This document shows, piece after piece, positions 1-12,721 of a stretch of 64,000 bases of DNA. The notes below the pieces were generated by a model. That model was not told the DNA's origin. It saw only the letters and a list, made by a program, of their open reading frames with translations, and did not search any database. Source of the stretch: Solea solea. Taxonomy: Eukaryota; Chordata; Actinopteri; Pleuronectiformes; Soleidae. The translations under genes were made by a program, and so were the position numbers. The DNA is taken from NCBI RefSeq assembly GCF_958295425.1, contig NC_081142.1, forward strand, positions 25,332,469-25,396,468. The letters run 5' to 3'. The number at the start of each line of letters is the position of its first letter. Within the stretch, counting starts at the first letter, position 1.

Positions 1-173
1 TTCAGGACCACTGAGTGTGAGGTTTCACATCACTGACAACCGGACGGACATTTAGATGTGCATGCTACTAACCTCATGTAACCTAGCACCTCATCCTACA
101 AAAGTGGCCTTAACAAAAACACAGCAGGCCTGTTTGGTCTGTACATACACACACAAGCTTGTGCTGTGCCATA

Positions 174-187
174 GCGCCCTCTGCTGG
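174..187 (-). promoter_or_regulatory. CTCF-like core motif
   Basis: The + strand reads GCGCCCTCTGCTGG, so the minus strand is CCAGCAGAGGGCGC. That fits every position of the published vertebrate CTCF core consensus CCASYAGRKGGCRS. The motif is short and also occurs in dispersed repeats, so binding is only an inference. Confidence 0.4.
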
Positions 188-493
188 ACAATACAGTAAT
201 TACTTCAGATGGCCTGATGCTCTGCTAGGCTGACGCTACCCCCAGCCCTAGTACTTGTGTCAGTACTCAGTATTGACCAGTATTAAAATGTAGTACACTG
301 TCCTCACAGTGTGTAGCAAACAAAAACAAGCAGAGGTGAAGTGGACTGGGGTCCCTGCTAGGGACGTAGATGTGGAGGGAGTGTGGTGAAGGGTGAGCAG
401 TGAATAAAGGAAGTGAGGTCAGGGCACAATGTCCTCCCACTAATGGACTCCCCTTGGATCAGGTCCTGTTATCTTCTCTGAGCAGAGTTTCCT

Positions 494-497
<4 letters not shown>

Positions 498-531
<34 letters not shown>
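498..531. repeat. (AC)n microsatellite
   Basis: About 17 uninterrupted AC dinucleotides in the upstream intron, roughly 255 bp before the first visible exon. Confidence 0.95.
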
Positions 532-533
<2 letters not shown>

Positions 534-787
534 TTAAACACACAGTCAGCTCTTGTTGAGTCAACATTTTTTAATGCAAAACATGCTATGCAGTGTAGTA
601 TAGTTTAATATCTTCTGTGCAATTCCTGGCAATGTCTTTTTGAATTGTGTCTGAAAGTAGATCTTGTATGTTATCAACAAGCTGTTTAACTCGTACAACA
701 TGTATATGTATATGATATACATGTTTTGTACTTTAAAGGGATGTTTTTTTTTTAAACTGCATACATTTTACTTCTATTTTCTTTCAG

Positions 788-875
788 GTTCATGGTATAA
801 TGCGTCGTTCCAGTTCCTTCAACACTGGTCGCATTGAGCATCTTTACCAGAACCGTCAAGCACACTCTGCAGGCA
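788..875 (+). CDS. gmds: GDP-mannose 4,6-dehydratase, exon (about human residues 50-79)
   Basis: Part of cytosolic GDP-mannose 4,6-dehydratase, which converts GDP-mannose to GDP-4-keto-6-deoxymannose, the first committed step of GDP-fucose synthesis. The exon opens at phase 0 with Val-His-Gly-Ile-Met-Arg-Arg-Ser and contains [15 protein letters not shown]. This is a strongly conserved GMDS segment that contributes to NADP(H) binding (short-chain dehydrogenase/reductase superfamily, extended class). The acceptor is TTTCAG and the donor GTAAGT at 876. The last base (875) is the first base of an Asn codon finished by the next exon at 1912. Relative to human, position 54 is Met instead of Val and the QNRQAHSAG stretch differs. 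The N-terminal TGxxGxxG exon is not in the window. Confidence 0.95.
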
Positions 876-1249
876 GTAAGTGTTCTGCTTCAAATCCAAA
901 ATGCATCTTTCAGGACCTTTCTGACTTTAAGCTGATCTTGATTGAGGATATTGTGATTTTTATTTCTAAGTATCTTCTGCAAAATGTCATTTCAACTGAA
1001 GATGTTGTGTCACTTGTATTTATTCTTGATTATTAGTTCATACTATTAATCAAACCACTTTAATTCTCTAAACATTGCAGCTGCTAACAGTTACTCTTGC
1101 TGATCAGTAACCTGTAATCTCATTGTTAGGGCATTCGTTTTATAATCATAAAAACACTTACATATAAGCAGTCTGAGCTTATATAAAGGTGTAGGACAAC
1201 ATATATGGAAATCTTAGTACAAGTACACTTTATACACGTGCACACAAAA

Positions 1250-1560
1250 TACAACTGCAACTACTGATTATTTTCATAATCAATTAATGTATTGATTACT
1301 TTCTGTATTAATTATTATTGGAGTAAACATTCGGCCATAAAATGTCCGAACATTCTGAATAATGTCTATCAGTGTTTGTCAAACCTGGAAATGATGATGT
1401 TCTCAAATGTCCTAAAATGATTGAGTTTTAAGGATTTCTTTGTTCTATGGAGCAAAGAAACCAGAAAATATTCACATTTAATAAGCTCAAAAAAATCAGA
1501 GAAGCTTGTTTTAATTATTAAAAAAAAGGTTTAAACTGAAAATAGTTGATTAATTTTGTA
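1250..1560. repeat. dispersed AT-rich repeat, copy A
   Basis: Shares a series of blocks with 55380-55625, including GATGTTCTCAAATGTC, GATTTCTTTG, GAGCAAAGAAA, AAAATATTCACATTTAA, AGCTTGTTTTAAT (gapped) and GTTGATTAATTT. The order is the same in both copies. It is therefore an interspersed repeat of unassigned family, with no coding capacity. Confidence 0.7.
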
Positions 1561-1580
1561 ATTCAGTAATAATTATTTGT

Positions 1581-1583
<3 letters not shown>

Positions 1584-1612
<29 letters not shown>
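1584..1612. repeat. (AT)n microsatellite
   Basis: Short perfect TA run immediately downstream of the dispersed AT-rich repeat. Confidence 0.9.
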
Positions 1613-1615
<3 letters not shown>

Positions 1616-1911
1616 TGCACAGTGTGTATATCAGCCATGATCCACCTCTATTAATTACTCCATATATGGGCCCAAATGAACTGATTTAGACAGATAATAG
1701 GATAGCCGATTATTTATAGTATTTTTGCATGTTCATTTTATGCCATTAAATAAAATAAAGTTTTTAATGGAAATGAATTGGGTGAATCATTAACACCCCT
1801 AGTTACTGTAGAATTATTCTGCTATAAAATCTGAAAATGAACGTCTGTGTTAGGATTGAAGAGAGTCCGTTGTTGCTCGGAGATGAATCAGTAACTTTAT
1901 GCCTCTGACAG

Positions 1912-2021
1912 ATATGGTGCTTCATTACGGCGACCTGACTGACAGCACGTGTCTGGTGAAAATCATCAACGAGGTCAAACCTACGGAGATCTACAACCTG
2001 GGAGCCCAGAGCCACGTCAAG
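1912..2021 (+). CDS. gmds: GDP-mannose 4,6-dehydratase, exon (about human residues 79-115)
   Basis: Encodes (N)[20 protein letters not shown] followed by [23 protein letters not shown] and [10 protein letters not shown] are GMDS hallmarks of the Rossmann fold; the Asp of GDLTD typically contacts the adenine of the cofactor and NLGAQSHV lines the nucleotide pocket. The first two bases complete the Asn codon begun at 875. The exon ends on a whole Lys codon (2019-2021), followed by the donor GTAGTG. The only clear difference from human here is Val for Lys near residue 81. The next coding exon is 24.6 kb away. Confidence 0.95.
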
Positions 2022-4214
2022 GTAGTGTGCTGCCACAGACCGTAACAGACCCAAAACTACAAAACAGCTTCCCTGCACAGTTCACTTCACTCCTTTTCCC
2101 TTAGATCACTGCATGTGTTTTGAAGAGTGAGACAAAACAAAAGATGTGCTGGAATGTGTGTTTTGCCATTTTAAGTGTTGCTGGGTTTCCATAGGTCCTT
2201 GAAATCCTTGAAAGTTAGCAAATAATAAAAAAAAAAAATTGAAGGCCCTTGAGCGTTTTTGAAGATAGTCATGGGTTCCGGGCAAGAAAAAAAAAGTTTG
2301 GTTGATAGCGAGGCGACTGTCTCCCACTGCCGACGTGCCCTTGTGCGTTACGACCTCACCTACTCGTCATCAAGCAATGTGCCCTGCATTGCTTGATGTA
2401 CGTAGAATTATAACTAATAATACTAACTAGTTGTGTTTTTTTTTTTTTATCTATAATAAATCATAGCTAATATATGTTGTAGGTCCTTCAGTAGTTGTTC
2501 CCTTGTGAGGCAAATGTATAATCCTGGTCAGTCTAAAGCTGTATTAAATACTATTGCTAATAACGTGTTATTATACACACTGAGCTAGTTTTAAGGTCGG
2601 CGCACAGAGAAAGCGTTAGTGTTTATTCGTTGCCAGTAGGAAGCCAATCAAACCAAAATATAGATGCTGCACAGGCGAGAGCAGATTATTCCAGAGAGTT
2701 TGCGTCTTCCTGATTCTAATGAAATGTGTTAAAGGTCATACACGTGTCATCTTGAGGGCTGATCATCACAATCAGAGGCAGCGTCAGGCTGTGTACATGC
2801 CTGTATTGATGTTGCCCCCATGTGGCCAAATATATTCAAAGAAATCCCTTTAATCTATCTCACCACAGACTCCAGGGCTGCCGTCGCGTCAAAACACTTC
2901 TCTGACTTTATCTCCACTGGTGAGCAGAGCTTGTGAGGATGATAGATTGTGGATGATCCCGTTCACACCGTGTGTAGTCATTTGGTTCTCTCTTCAAATA
3001 AAACGTATTTGAAAATGAATATTACCCACCATCATAGCAGACCGTGTGACTCGTCTGAGCTTCGGTCGCTTTGAGAGTTATTTCCATGTCCATGAAACAT
3101 GCGGTGACTCTGTCAGTGATGGTCACACGGCTAAGAACCGTGCACCTTACCTGACGAGCAGCTGTGAACCCCGCGATGAGGAGGCAACAAATACATAACG
3201 CTCGCCTGCTCTGACCTAAACTCGGCTGGTTTGCCAGGGTGCAGTGTTGGCAGGCGTCCCCTCAGGTTGTCGTCTGATAATTCATTTCAGATGTCTTTAT
3301 TTGTCCTTTTTCAGTTTGTTGATGGAAAGCCAAAAACTTTTGAGATGGTCAGGAGTGGTGACCTCTGTGGGTGTTTCTGACCGAACGTGAGATAGTTGTG
3401 ACTCAGAAAACTTTTATTGTTCGTTTGTTGGCAGAGGAAAGAGGGCGGGGCTTGAGTCGCCACGTTTTAACACGTGTATTAAAAATAAAAATTAAAATTA
3501 CACATTTGAACAGGAATTACAACATACGATTATTATTGATTTTTTTAATACTCAAATTATATTCGACTCCCGAAGTTCGTTCCAACAGCCCTAATCTGAA
3601 CTTCATGAGGGCTTCACCTGCTAATGATTAATAGAATGAAATGACTTCTAACACATGCAGAATGCAACATGTAATCTACTTAAACTCCATGTCTCTTTGT
3701 TTTTCACTATTCTTCACTACTGTTGCATCTGAATATCCACTCTAAGTCCGGACTCTTGATCTTCCTCCGTATGAAACTCATTGGATGGCAGTTTTAACTG
3801 TGTGTGAGAACCAGAGACTGCTTACGTTCAGCACTGACTGCTGCTGGGAACAGTCACCAGTTAAAACGGGAACTCTCAGTTCTGGGAAGTGAGTAGTTTG
3901 TGTGCGGAGGATGCTGTTGCTGATGAGACGGGAAGTCATGTTTTCTTGGATGGTTCGGTCTGTGCCACAGTGTCTCTTTTGTCTCGGAGTTCTGTGATGA
4001 TCCCAGGAGATCCTGCTGCACCACCCTCTCCTCCCCCAGCTCCTCCAGACTGGGATCTGACACACATCCTCCAGACACCACTGATGCTGCTTTGCCATGG
4101 TGGTTTTGGGTGGGATGTGGAGCCAATAGCTTAGTCAGATCGTAGATAATGAGGTCAATTTAATGTGTATAGACACTGGCTCTCATAGTAGCAGTTTTCT
4201 TAACAAAGTCTAGT

Positions 4215-4480
4215 ATAACGTTATCATCATTTCAATTCAGTTTTATTCCAATCCAAGCAAGCTGGCTCCCATATCACCAGGGTTTGATAGAAGATGTGAG
4301 ATGTGAACACATACATGGGCTGTGTGAATGCGAGTGTGAATGGGTGAATGTTAAAAACTGTAGTGTAAATGATCAGACTGTATAAATACATTTAACCCCT
4401 CCTTATTACACACCAGTAGTGAACACACAAAGCGTGTGCAGGAGCTGTGGTTAGCACGCATCTGTGCCCGGGGATTAAAG
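4215..4480. repeat. interspersed repeat, LINE L2/CR1-like 3' tail (candidate)
   Basis: Contains GTGTGAATGGGTGAATGT followed by TGTAGTGTAAATGATC and ATAAATACATTTA, then ACACACCAGTAGTGAACACAC. Such strings are familiar from 3' ends of abundant fish LINE/SINE families. The family assignment is from memory of the motif only. Confidence 0.4.
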
Positions 4481-7400
4481 GGACAGTCCCACTCGTCCCC
4501 ACTCACATAGACATTTACAAACACAGATTACAGCTTATGATACAGTTAAGAAAAGTAAATTTGAATCATAACTGACTGCAAAATTATTCCTGTCATGTTC
4601 CAAACCCTTAAAAGTCAGAGAAGAAACTTTAATCTCAGTCTGCCGAGTCGTTGTGACAACTATGCTCGTCAGCGTGTCCAAATAGTCGTGATGATCATCC
4701 ACAGAGGAGGAAAGAGAGGCGGTGACAACGGTAGAGAGTGTGAGAAGAACGATGACTCCTCTCTCCACGTCCTCTGTGGTCAGAAACCTGTGAATCTGCC
4801 CCCACCTCCCACGTAGAGGGTTATCCAGAGTGACCAAAAGCCCCGTGTGCAAGACTCTGCTGTGTCGATTTGTTGGTAGAGCAGTAATCCAGGCTCTGGT
4901 CGCTCTTTACCACATGCTGATCCTGTCTGTACCTCCACAGAGGAAAAGTCCACTCACCATCACACCGACTCCTCTCTGGTCATCAGCTGTCAGCTCTGCT
5001 GACGTAAGCATGTTCTTCTCACTCACCTTAGGAGCTGGTGTCAGAGTAATGGTTTCTGGGGCTGGGCAAACATAGAGCAATAGTAAAGAACTGTCAGAGG
5101 CTGAAGAACACAAGGATTAGAAGTTTTATTTTGTCGATTAAGAAACAAGGACAGAGCGTAGCATACATACATCACCTAACTCTCATCACGACCACAAACA
5201 AACACAGACTACACCAACTTACCGAGCTCCGGTAGCTGATGTCACACAACCGAGGTAACGCCCCCTCTGTAAAGTCCCGGTTGACTGGTCGATTAATCAG
5301 TCGATACGTTCTGGTCCGACTCAAATTCTGATAAGTCGACTTTTTGCCGTGTTAATTTCATGCAGTCTATGGTTAATTTGATTTCATCTGGAGGAATGTA
5401 CCAAGTGATAATGGGGGTGTTTTCAGAGCACCCCTGTTCAACAGATCACAGCGTGTCTTCAGAGAACACCCCCCTTGTATTCAGTATTTTGGATTAGCCC
5501 AACCCACAGGAGACAGAAAGATTAAAGAATGTTTATTTTGAGCTACAGTCAGTCGTCCTCTAACATCCATGTCAAAGACATCGTCAGTGTGGCAGCATTT
5601 TACAAAAAAAGATCAGTTTTCAGCAACAGTTTTCATATCACAGCTCCACTACAAACATATCATATAAAAACAGTAAGCTAAGTTGTCTTTGTTATGTTGC
5701 TCCGTCTGTTTTGAGTACATGATCATATCTGAATTAGCATATTTCATGTTTTAGTCTAATAATCATTGATTCGTTTTATAACTGCAGGCGCAATCGCCCG
5801 CAACAACGGCAGCGATCTATTTATATGTTCAACCAAAGAATCAACCATTCTGTGAAAAGCACCTGGGGGTATTGTCAAGATCAGCGTGAGTGTGTGGGCG
5901 CTGGTTTCCGCTGTAGGACGTCATCAATGAGAACAGAGTGAATGTTGCAGGGGTGGAAGTGGACAGGGAATTGTGGATGGTCAGTGTAAGGCCAGAGAGG
6001 CGGCCAGCTGCAGTATCACAAGAGCCACAGAGGCAGTTTAACAATGTAACATCAGAGGAGCCGGACAGTTTGATCTTTGTGCTCAGACGGCGTTCCCTTC
6101 TGCAGCGTTATGTTGTTTTCTGTCTTCAGAATTCAGGAAAACTGGCCACATGAAAGAGGTAGAGAAAAATAGTGGAAATGAGGAATCACGTGGGAATCTT
6201 ACGGAATTTTTGAGGATTTTTCTGAGAGTTCACTTTTATGCGTGTGGGACCAGCGCAGCTTCCCGTCACAACAATTTCTAGCCCTGTAAAAATCTCTCTC
6301 AGATGGGAGGAGGCCTTTTTTTTTTTCACTTTTTAGTACATTTTTACAGAAATGTAATATCGCAAAAATTAGGCTTATAAAAAAACTGAATGAAAACTTC
6401 ATGGCAGAGGTGCGAGAGTGAGTGAGCGGATTTTATAAGATTACACCAGGACAGGCGACGATGGCTGCTGCCGAGGCGATCTACTGGACCAATTATCAAA
6501 CTCTTACTTACTACTGTTCACATTTATAAACATATGGCCCAGGTAAAATACTGGAATTCCCCTTGAATGGACTAAGTTTGTTAAAGTTTGGTTTTGGTTT
6601 CATGAGGCTGCTTTGACTTGGAGTGATGAGCAATCTGATATTTAACACAGTCTATCGGCCAGAGTTGCACACTCTCTGATTGATGTTTATATAATTGCCG
6701 TCCAATCAGCTGTCAGTGGTGCATTTTGAGCCACGTGTGGGATAAAAAAAAAAACATGATCACATTCCTCTCTGAAGTGTGTTTTCTGTCTCTTAGGACT
6801 CATTAGCTGTGTGTTTTTTGAAGGTACCATGTTTTCCATTGTTTAAAATGTGCCTTGCTGGATCACAATCCTGTTGGTTTTGGACAAACACAGATGCATT
6901 ATGATGTCTGGGTCCTCACTGAAGGAGCAGAGAGGACTGTGCTCTGCGTTGGTGGCCTGGTACAGTCAGCAGTCGGCGTCACTCGCCGTCCAGGCCAATC
7001 CCTGTTTTGAAAAGGTTAGGTCTTGTGTTCATGGGCCGAAAGTGAACTTTGGCTTAAGAATAGTCTTTTCAGTGCCAAGAGAAACACGTCTGCACTTTCC
7101 TTTTTCAGAGTCGGGGAATGTTTTGCGGTCGTGCTTCGTGGGTCAGATTTGTTGCTCCACTCATGAGTCAGTTCTTTTTCTGTTTCCCAGCAAAAGTTGT
7201 AATACACAGAAACATGCAATTTGAGTGAAGGAGAAAGGGAAGGGGGGGGGTTGATCTTTTTGAGATTTGTTAAGTAAATTCACTGAGCCAATAGTTTATA
7301 GTAAAATCACTATGCAAGTGTTGGTGTGCCCAAGTCTGTATTTTTAATTACAAACCAAATTGTCCGCATCAGCCGTCCTGTTTGTTTCTTTAGTATTTAG

Positions 7401-8248
7401 ATGTAGTTTCACCTGCGATTTATAGATGGCAGCAACGAGCCACTATAGTGACATATTACACAGCAATGAAGCCAAGGCAATAAAATGTACTTCATCAAGT
7501 GATTATTACAAAATATCAGTACAATTTGCCTCCTGTTCTTTTTTAAAAAAAATGTTTAAAACCCCAAAACAATAAGCAGGATAATCTGGTCATTTCACTA
7601 AATCTCAATTAACACTCGTTTATTGAAAGCCGCTCTACTGTACCTCCTTAAATGTTCATTTCATTTTATGGTTAATTTCTTCTACATTTCTAACATAAAT
7701 AATGATGCATCATAAACAAAATAATCAAGAGTAGTAGGCATTAGTTCATGTTTGCATGGATTTATTTTTTATTAAATCATTGAAACAATAATAAAATTAG
7801 GTTTTATATAAATATGAAGTCATCAAATGTACTGTGTTTTTAGTAAATTGTGAATTTTAAGACTGTATTTTCTGAACCGACAACTGATTCAGGACTTTCC
7901 CTTAAAGTGTGAGAGTTTGCGACTATGTCAGTTGATTTACTGCCAGAAGAATATGATGCAACACTTTGCACTTTCCCACGGTGATCATACCCAAACCTTT
8001 TCATTTCTTTCTTGGGTCATAATCTATATCCCCAGATTATTTGTCTCACAAATCACAGATAAACAAGGCTTTACTCAGACGAGGGATTAAAAAAGCCAGG
8101 AAAGGAAAAAAGGAAAACGGGCAACTGAGGAGAGGTGGGGGAGAGAAAAAGAAAATTATTATATAAACAATCATTGATATAAACAATTGCATGAAGGTTT
8201 ACAATCATTTTTATTTTTCATAGCATAATAATGACAACAATACTAGAA

Positions 8249-8270
8249 CTATTATTATTATTAGCAGTAC

Positions 8271-8310
<40 letters not shown>

Positions 8311-8378
8311 AATAATAATAATAATAATAACAACAACAACAACAACAACAACAACAATAATAATAATAATAATAATAA
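8249..8378. repeat. compound triplet tract (ATT)n-(AAT)n-(AAC)n-(AAT)n
   Basis: About 17 ATT-type triplets run directly into AAT triplets, then about nine AAC triplets, then AAT again. The ATT block is the reverse complement of the AAT blocks, so the tract could fold back on itself. Open frames across it are homopolymeric artefacts. Confidence 0.95.
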
Positions 8379-10133
8379 CGCAGCTGGATTTGATGGAGGA
8401 GTAACAACGCGCACAATTTGGCAGTATAATACATTTTGATCAACATTGCGTTAGTAGTTGATAATGTAGGAAAGAGTAGACAATAACACATACAGTCATT
8501 ATATAAAGCATTTTTCTTTAAAAAACAACAACCTTTTCTTTGTTCTGTGCAATTCTTGATTTAAAAATAGATTAAAATCATGAGTTTGAGTATACACTGT
8601 ATTTCTGTATTTATCTAAATTTTCCAGCTGGAAATTGACCTGGTAAGTGCCTGAAAAGTGCTTGAATTTGAGCCTAGAAAAAGGTGTATGAACTGTGGTG
8701 AGTGATTGACAGCAGCCTGTTTGTGTTTGTCAGTACGAGCCTTGTGACAATAAAGGCACACAGCAGCAGTGTTTGTGTTTTATGAGTTTGCTGTGTAGTT
8801 CGTAACCAGGGAACTAAATATTTATCAAACTCATCAATCTTCCTGTCACTGTATTCTGTGGGGAGACATTTGGCAATAATAATCAGCATCATAGCTTCTT
8901 ATGTAGTGTAATGATTTATCTGGAGCTCTGCTGATATTTTATGACCAGTGAGCAAGACCGGTCTTGGCTTAAGCTATTCTTCATCAGCGACTTTCAAATA
9001 ATATCTTTGTGTGAATGTGTTTGCATCATCAAGTGTTTGTTTTGCCCTATAATTAGATTAAACCTACAATTTTGTGGTATTTATCTCACTAATATCTGTA
9101 TAATACTGTAATGAAATGAATACTTGGATCAAAGCGTTTCAAGAATGGGAGATACAGTATTTACACAAGTCAAGAAAGAACCACAAGATGTGCAACTGCA
9201 TGTGCACTCTGTCAATCTCAACAGGAAGAAATCTTTGACTCAAAGACGTGCAGCCATCTGCCTTGACTGGTTGGGGTGAAAGGAACAATGGGGGCAGAGG
9301 AGAGGTGGGGAACAGAAAGGGGGAGAGAAAGGGAAAAAGGGAGGTGATGTAGGAGAGAGAGACCAGGAGCAGATATATAAAGTTACTCTCCACCTTGCCA
9401 AACTTAGAAAAGCTCAGAGCTGGTTTAGCAACAGTCCTGCTCTCTGTCTCCCTCTTTCTCTCTCAGTGGTACTGCAGCCTCACAGCAGGAGTCTGCTCTT
9501 CTTCTCGACTATGTCTCTGATGTGTCATAATGATCAGAACCTGGGAGAGAAACAGTTTGGACTCGTTAATTATTTACGCCACAGTTGTGATTTTTGTCAG
9601 CCACTTTTTCCTCATTATGTGTGAAAAGGAGAATTTCTGTATTGGCTTCACACGTACGTAAAGTGAGATTCAGGAGGTGTCTGTGGGTGCTTGTGGTGCA
9701 GGGTTAGTCATAGAGTTATTATTCTCATTCATTTATGTCCACCTTCTTTACTGTGTGCCTGAAAACCTGATTCCTTGCCGCTCCTCGGCCTTAGGCCACT
9801 GTAATAATAATAATAGGGTTGTAATTAAGGTCATGATTACTCCTCTTCATTATCATCATTAGCATGAATATCAATGGCAGTGGTGAGACATATGTCTGCT
9901 GGTGGGAAATATGACGAAAATATGACGTTTGCTTTGCTGTTTTTGACAATGCAATCAATCATAGCGCCTGTTTTTGGTGAGAACTAAACTAAACTGTTGA
10001 CTTTCAGTTTATAACCTCTCTGAGACCATCCACCAGAAACGTGTCTTTATTTGTTTTATCACATAAATAAACTAATGCTAAAGATATTATTATTATTGAT
10101 ATGATATATGACAAAGATTGTGATCACTGTGCT

Positions 10134-10245
10134 CGGCGCCCTGACATTATCATTCATGGAAGGAAACACCTTTTCTAGTAGGACGCGACCTGCTTGATAT
10201 TTCCCAGCGTAGTTCCAGCACGCTAATTAAATGCCTAAAGCAATG
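10134..10245. repeat. dispersed repeat, copy A
   Basis: Resembles 21700-21815: both have CTGACATTAT or TTGACATTAT, ATGGAAGGMAACACC, GTTCCAGYACGCTAATKAAATG and TTTAAA or CCTAAA in the same order. This is an old interspersed repeat of unknown family. Confidence 0.5.
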
Positions 10246-12721
10246 CAGGACGACCGGGTGATACCCTGCAGTTGTTGGGTGTCTTTTGGACCCAGAGCAG
10301 GAAAACTATTCCGGTTCAGACTCGCAGGTGAGCGAGTGTCGCCATCTTCACCACCCTGGGAGCATAAGCGGGAATGTTTTTGTCGGCTTTTCATGTGGTT
10401 CATGTGGCGCGGCATTATGTTCAGACTCCGCCCCCCCTCCTATGAACATGTATATGAAGTGCCCTTTGACTCTGAGGTGTTTTCTCTTGGATGAAACTGT
10501 GGGCAGACTCAAAGTGCTTAAAGTAGGTGACCCTGAGATATGATGACTGGTATTTGCACAAACACACATATGTGCTGGTTGTGATGAAGATGGTGATGAT
10601 GATGATGATGATGGTGAGGAGGGAGTAGGGGGAGGTTTGGCTGAGTGGGTGATGATAATTGTGAGAGAAGAGAAAACAGGAGATAATCTGTGTGAGTGTG
10701 TGTGTGCGCGTGTGCGCAGTGTGGGCAAACTCCAAAAAAAACACTGCAATGTTTTCTTTACTTTCCTCTGCTCTCCACACTCACACACACAAAACTATTA
10801 CCAATAATTAAGCAAGAGGTGACATCAGGAAGAGTGGGTGTTTATTTTTACCTCTCTTTTATTCCCTGTTCGTGTGCACGTCTTCATGCACACATGTATT
10901 TCTTCACCTCTCTGTTGTTGGGGAACATGGTGCCATTGCTGAGTGGCAAAGGTTGATGATCCTCTGACGTTCCCGACAATTCCCCCCCGAGCATTCCTTC
11001 CAACAATTATGAACATAATGACGGAGGGAAAGGAGCCAAAAACATACAAACACTGGCCACGTTCGGTATTCACACTCTCCACCAAATGGCCAGTCAATCT
11101 GACAGTGATGACCATCACACACACACAGACACACACACACACACACCTGGGAATCTGATCTTCCCATGCTAAATCTTTCCTTTGTCCTCATGCCACTGGT
11201 ATGGTAATATCTCCCCTGGAACGGAGTAGGCCGGGTAATCCAAGCTCGCAGTGTTTACACATGTGTGGCCGGCGCAGGCCACCACCACAGCTAAACGTTT
11301 ACAATAATAGTCTCCAAGTGATGCCTGTTGTAATAAAAGTCAAGCGCTGTGCCCGGTGCAGTGAAACCAATCTGTCATGCTGATCTTATTACAGTCAAAT
11401 TAAACTGTCGTGCCTCAGGCTGTGAGGCTGTAAACTGTGAAGCTTGAATAAAAACACATGCCAGCTTTCGCCACAACCTCCACTATCATCGTACACAGGT
11501 GTTGTTTCTTTGTATTCAACACTCTGGCTGGAGACAGTGCTTGGAACTCCCACTATGTGTTAACTGCTAACCCAATCGCTTTTTTGTTTTGTTTTGCACT
11601 GATGTACAAAGCAACTCTGCAGGGTAGGTACATATTTTAATGAATTAATCAGTGCCTGCTTAGGTATGCAAACCATTAGTTTGCATTGCAAAGCAAGCAT
11701 CTATTGTTGTCCTCTTCTTATCTTTATTCCTCTTCTGCCAAATTTCACCGCAAAACTCGTCCCACAGTTTTGAGAAAAAAAACCAACACGTCCGATACAA
11801 AAACATGTGGGAATGACGTACTATGTCGTTGCTAAGCGTGTTGAGTAACCATGGTGACAAACATCACAAAAAAACGGAAACATTTTCTCATAAAAATGTT
11901 TTCGTCTTCTTAGACTTCTTTGGTTTCTTCGCTCCTTACGACAAAGAAATCATTCAATCTGAACAATAATAATAATAATGATGTTTGTGGACAAAACAGG
12001 ACTTACATCATCATTATCAGTTATCGTCAATAATGACAAATTATTCTTCCTACGACTGTCCGCCATAATACCCCCCACCACTTAACTTCTTTCATTTGAG
12101 CCTAATTGCTGCATCACCATGAGGTGTCATGAAATAATGATGTTGGTGTATCAATTTGCAGTTTAAAGCAACACTTATTTAGATTAAAATATGTGTAAGT
12201 GTGTAGTCAATAAGAGGGATAAGATATCGCTCTATCAACATTTTCTTCTACCTCGAGCACTGAATCTGTTTTTGAAGCTGATGGCCTCTATTACTGGAAA
12301 AGATGATGCGGTAAAATGAGTTTGACTGTGCAGTTAATAAGATTCAAAAGGCAACCGTCTACAGGTTTTTGATGGATCAAGCTGACATTTTTTGATGGGT
12401 AGGTGATCACCCAAGTATTTGGTCAGAATCTACCCACTACCCACAAGAAGTTATCACATTTTCAAGAAATTCCTGTCTCTCATGATGAGCAAAACTGTAA
12501 TAAAATCGATTGGATCTGAAGGAAATCTGGTATTTGTGTGCAGGATCACACACTCGACTGTACGGTTTATCCGGATCTTATCTCAGCAACATCTCAACAC
12601 CTCCAGATGATTTATGTAAGATGGTTATAGCTATGAGCAGGTACAGTTATAGACAGATCCAGAAAGTCTTCTGAGTCCAGTGGATGAAAATGATGCAGGT
12701 ATGTGAAGCACAGGCGACTAA

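Larger units (their letters stand above)
1..787 (+). other. gmds: gmds intron, 3' part of an upstream intron
   Basis: Non-coding sequence leading to the acceptor of the first visible gmds exon. It ends in a T-rich polypyrimidine stretch and TTTCAG at 782-787. It holds a CTCF-like motif near base 174 and an (AC)n tract near base 498. No open frame in it resembles a protein. Confidence 0.8.
876..1911 (+). other. gmds: gmds intron (1.0 kb)
   Basis: Intron between two in-phase gmds exons, with donor GTAAGT at 876 and acceptor CTGACAG ending at 1911. It contains a dispersed AT-rich repeat at about 1250-1560 and an (AT)n tract. No other gene is seen. Confidence 0.9.

Noticed and set aside
10348..10788. 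146-codon minus-strand frame
   Set aside because: Driven by GAT/CA-rich repeats (Ser/Pro/His-rich product), overlapping another equally open frame. No homology seen.
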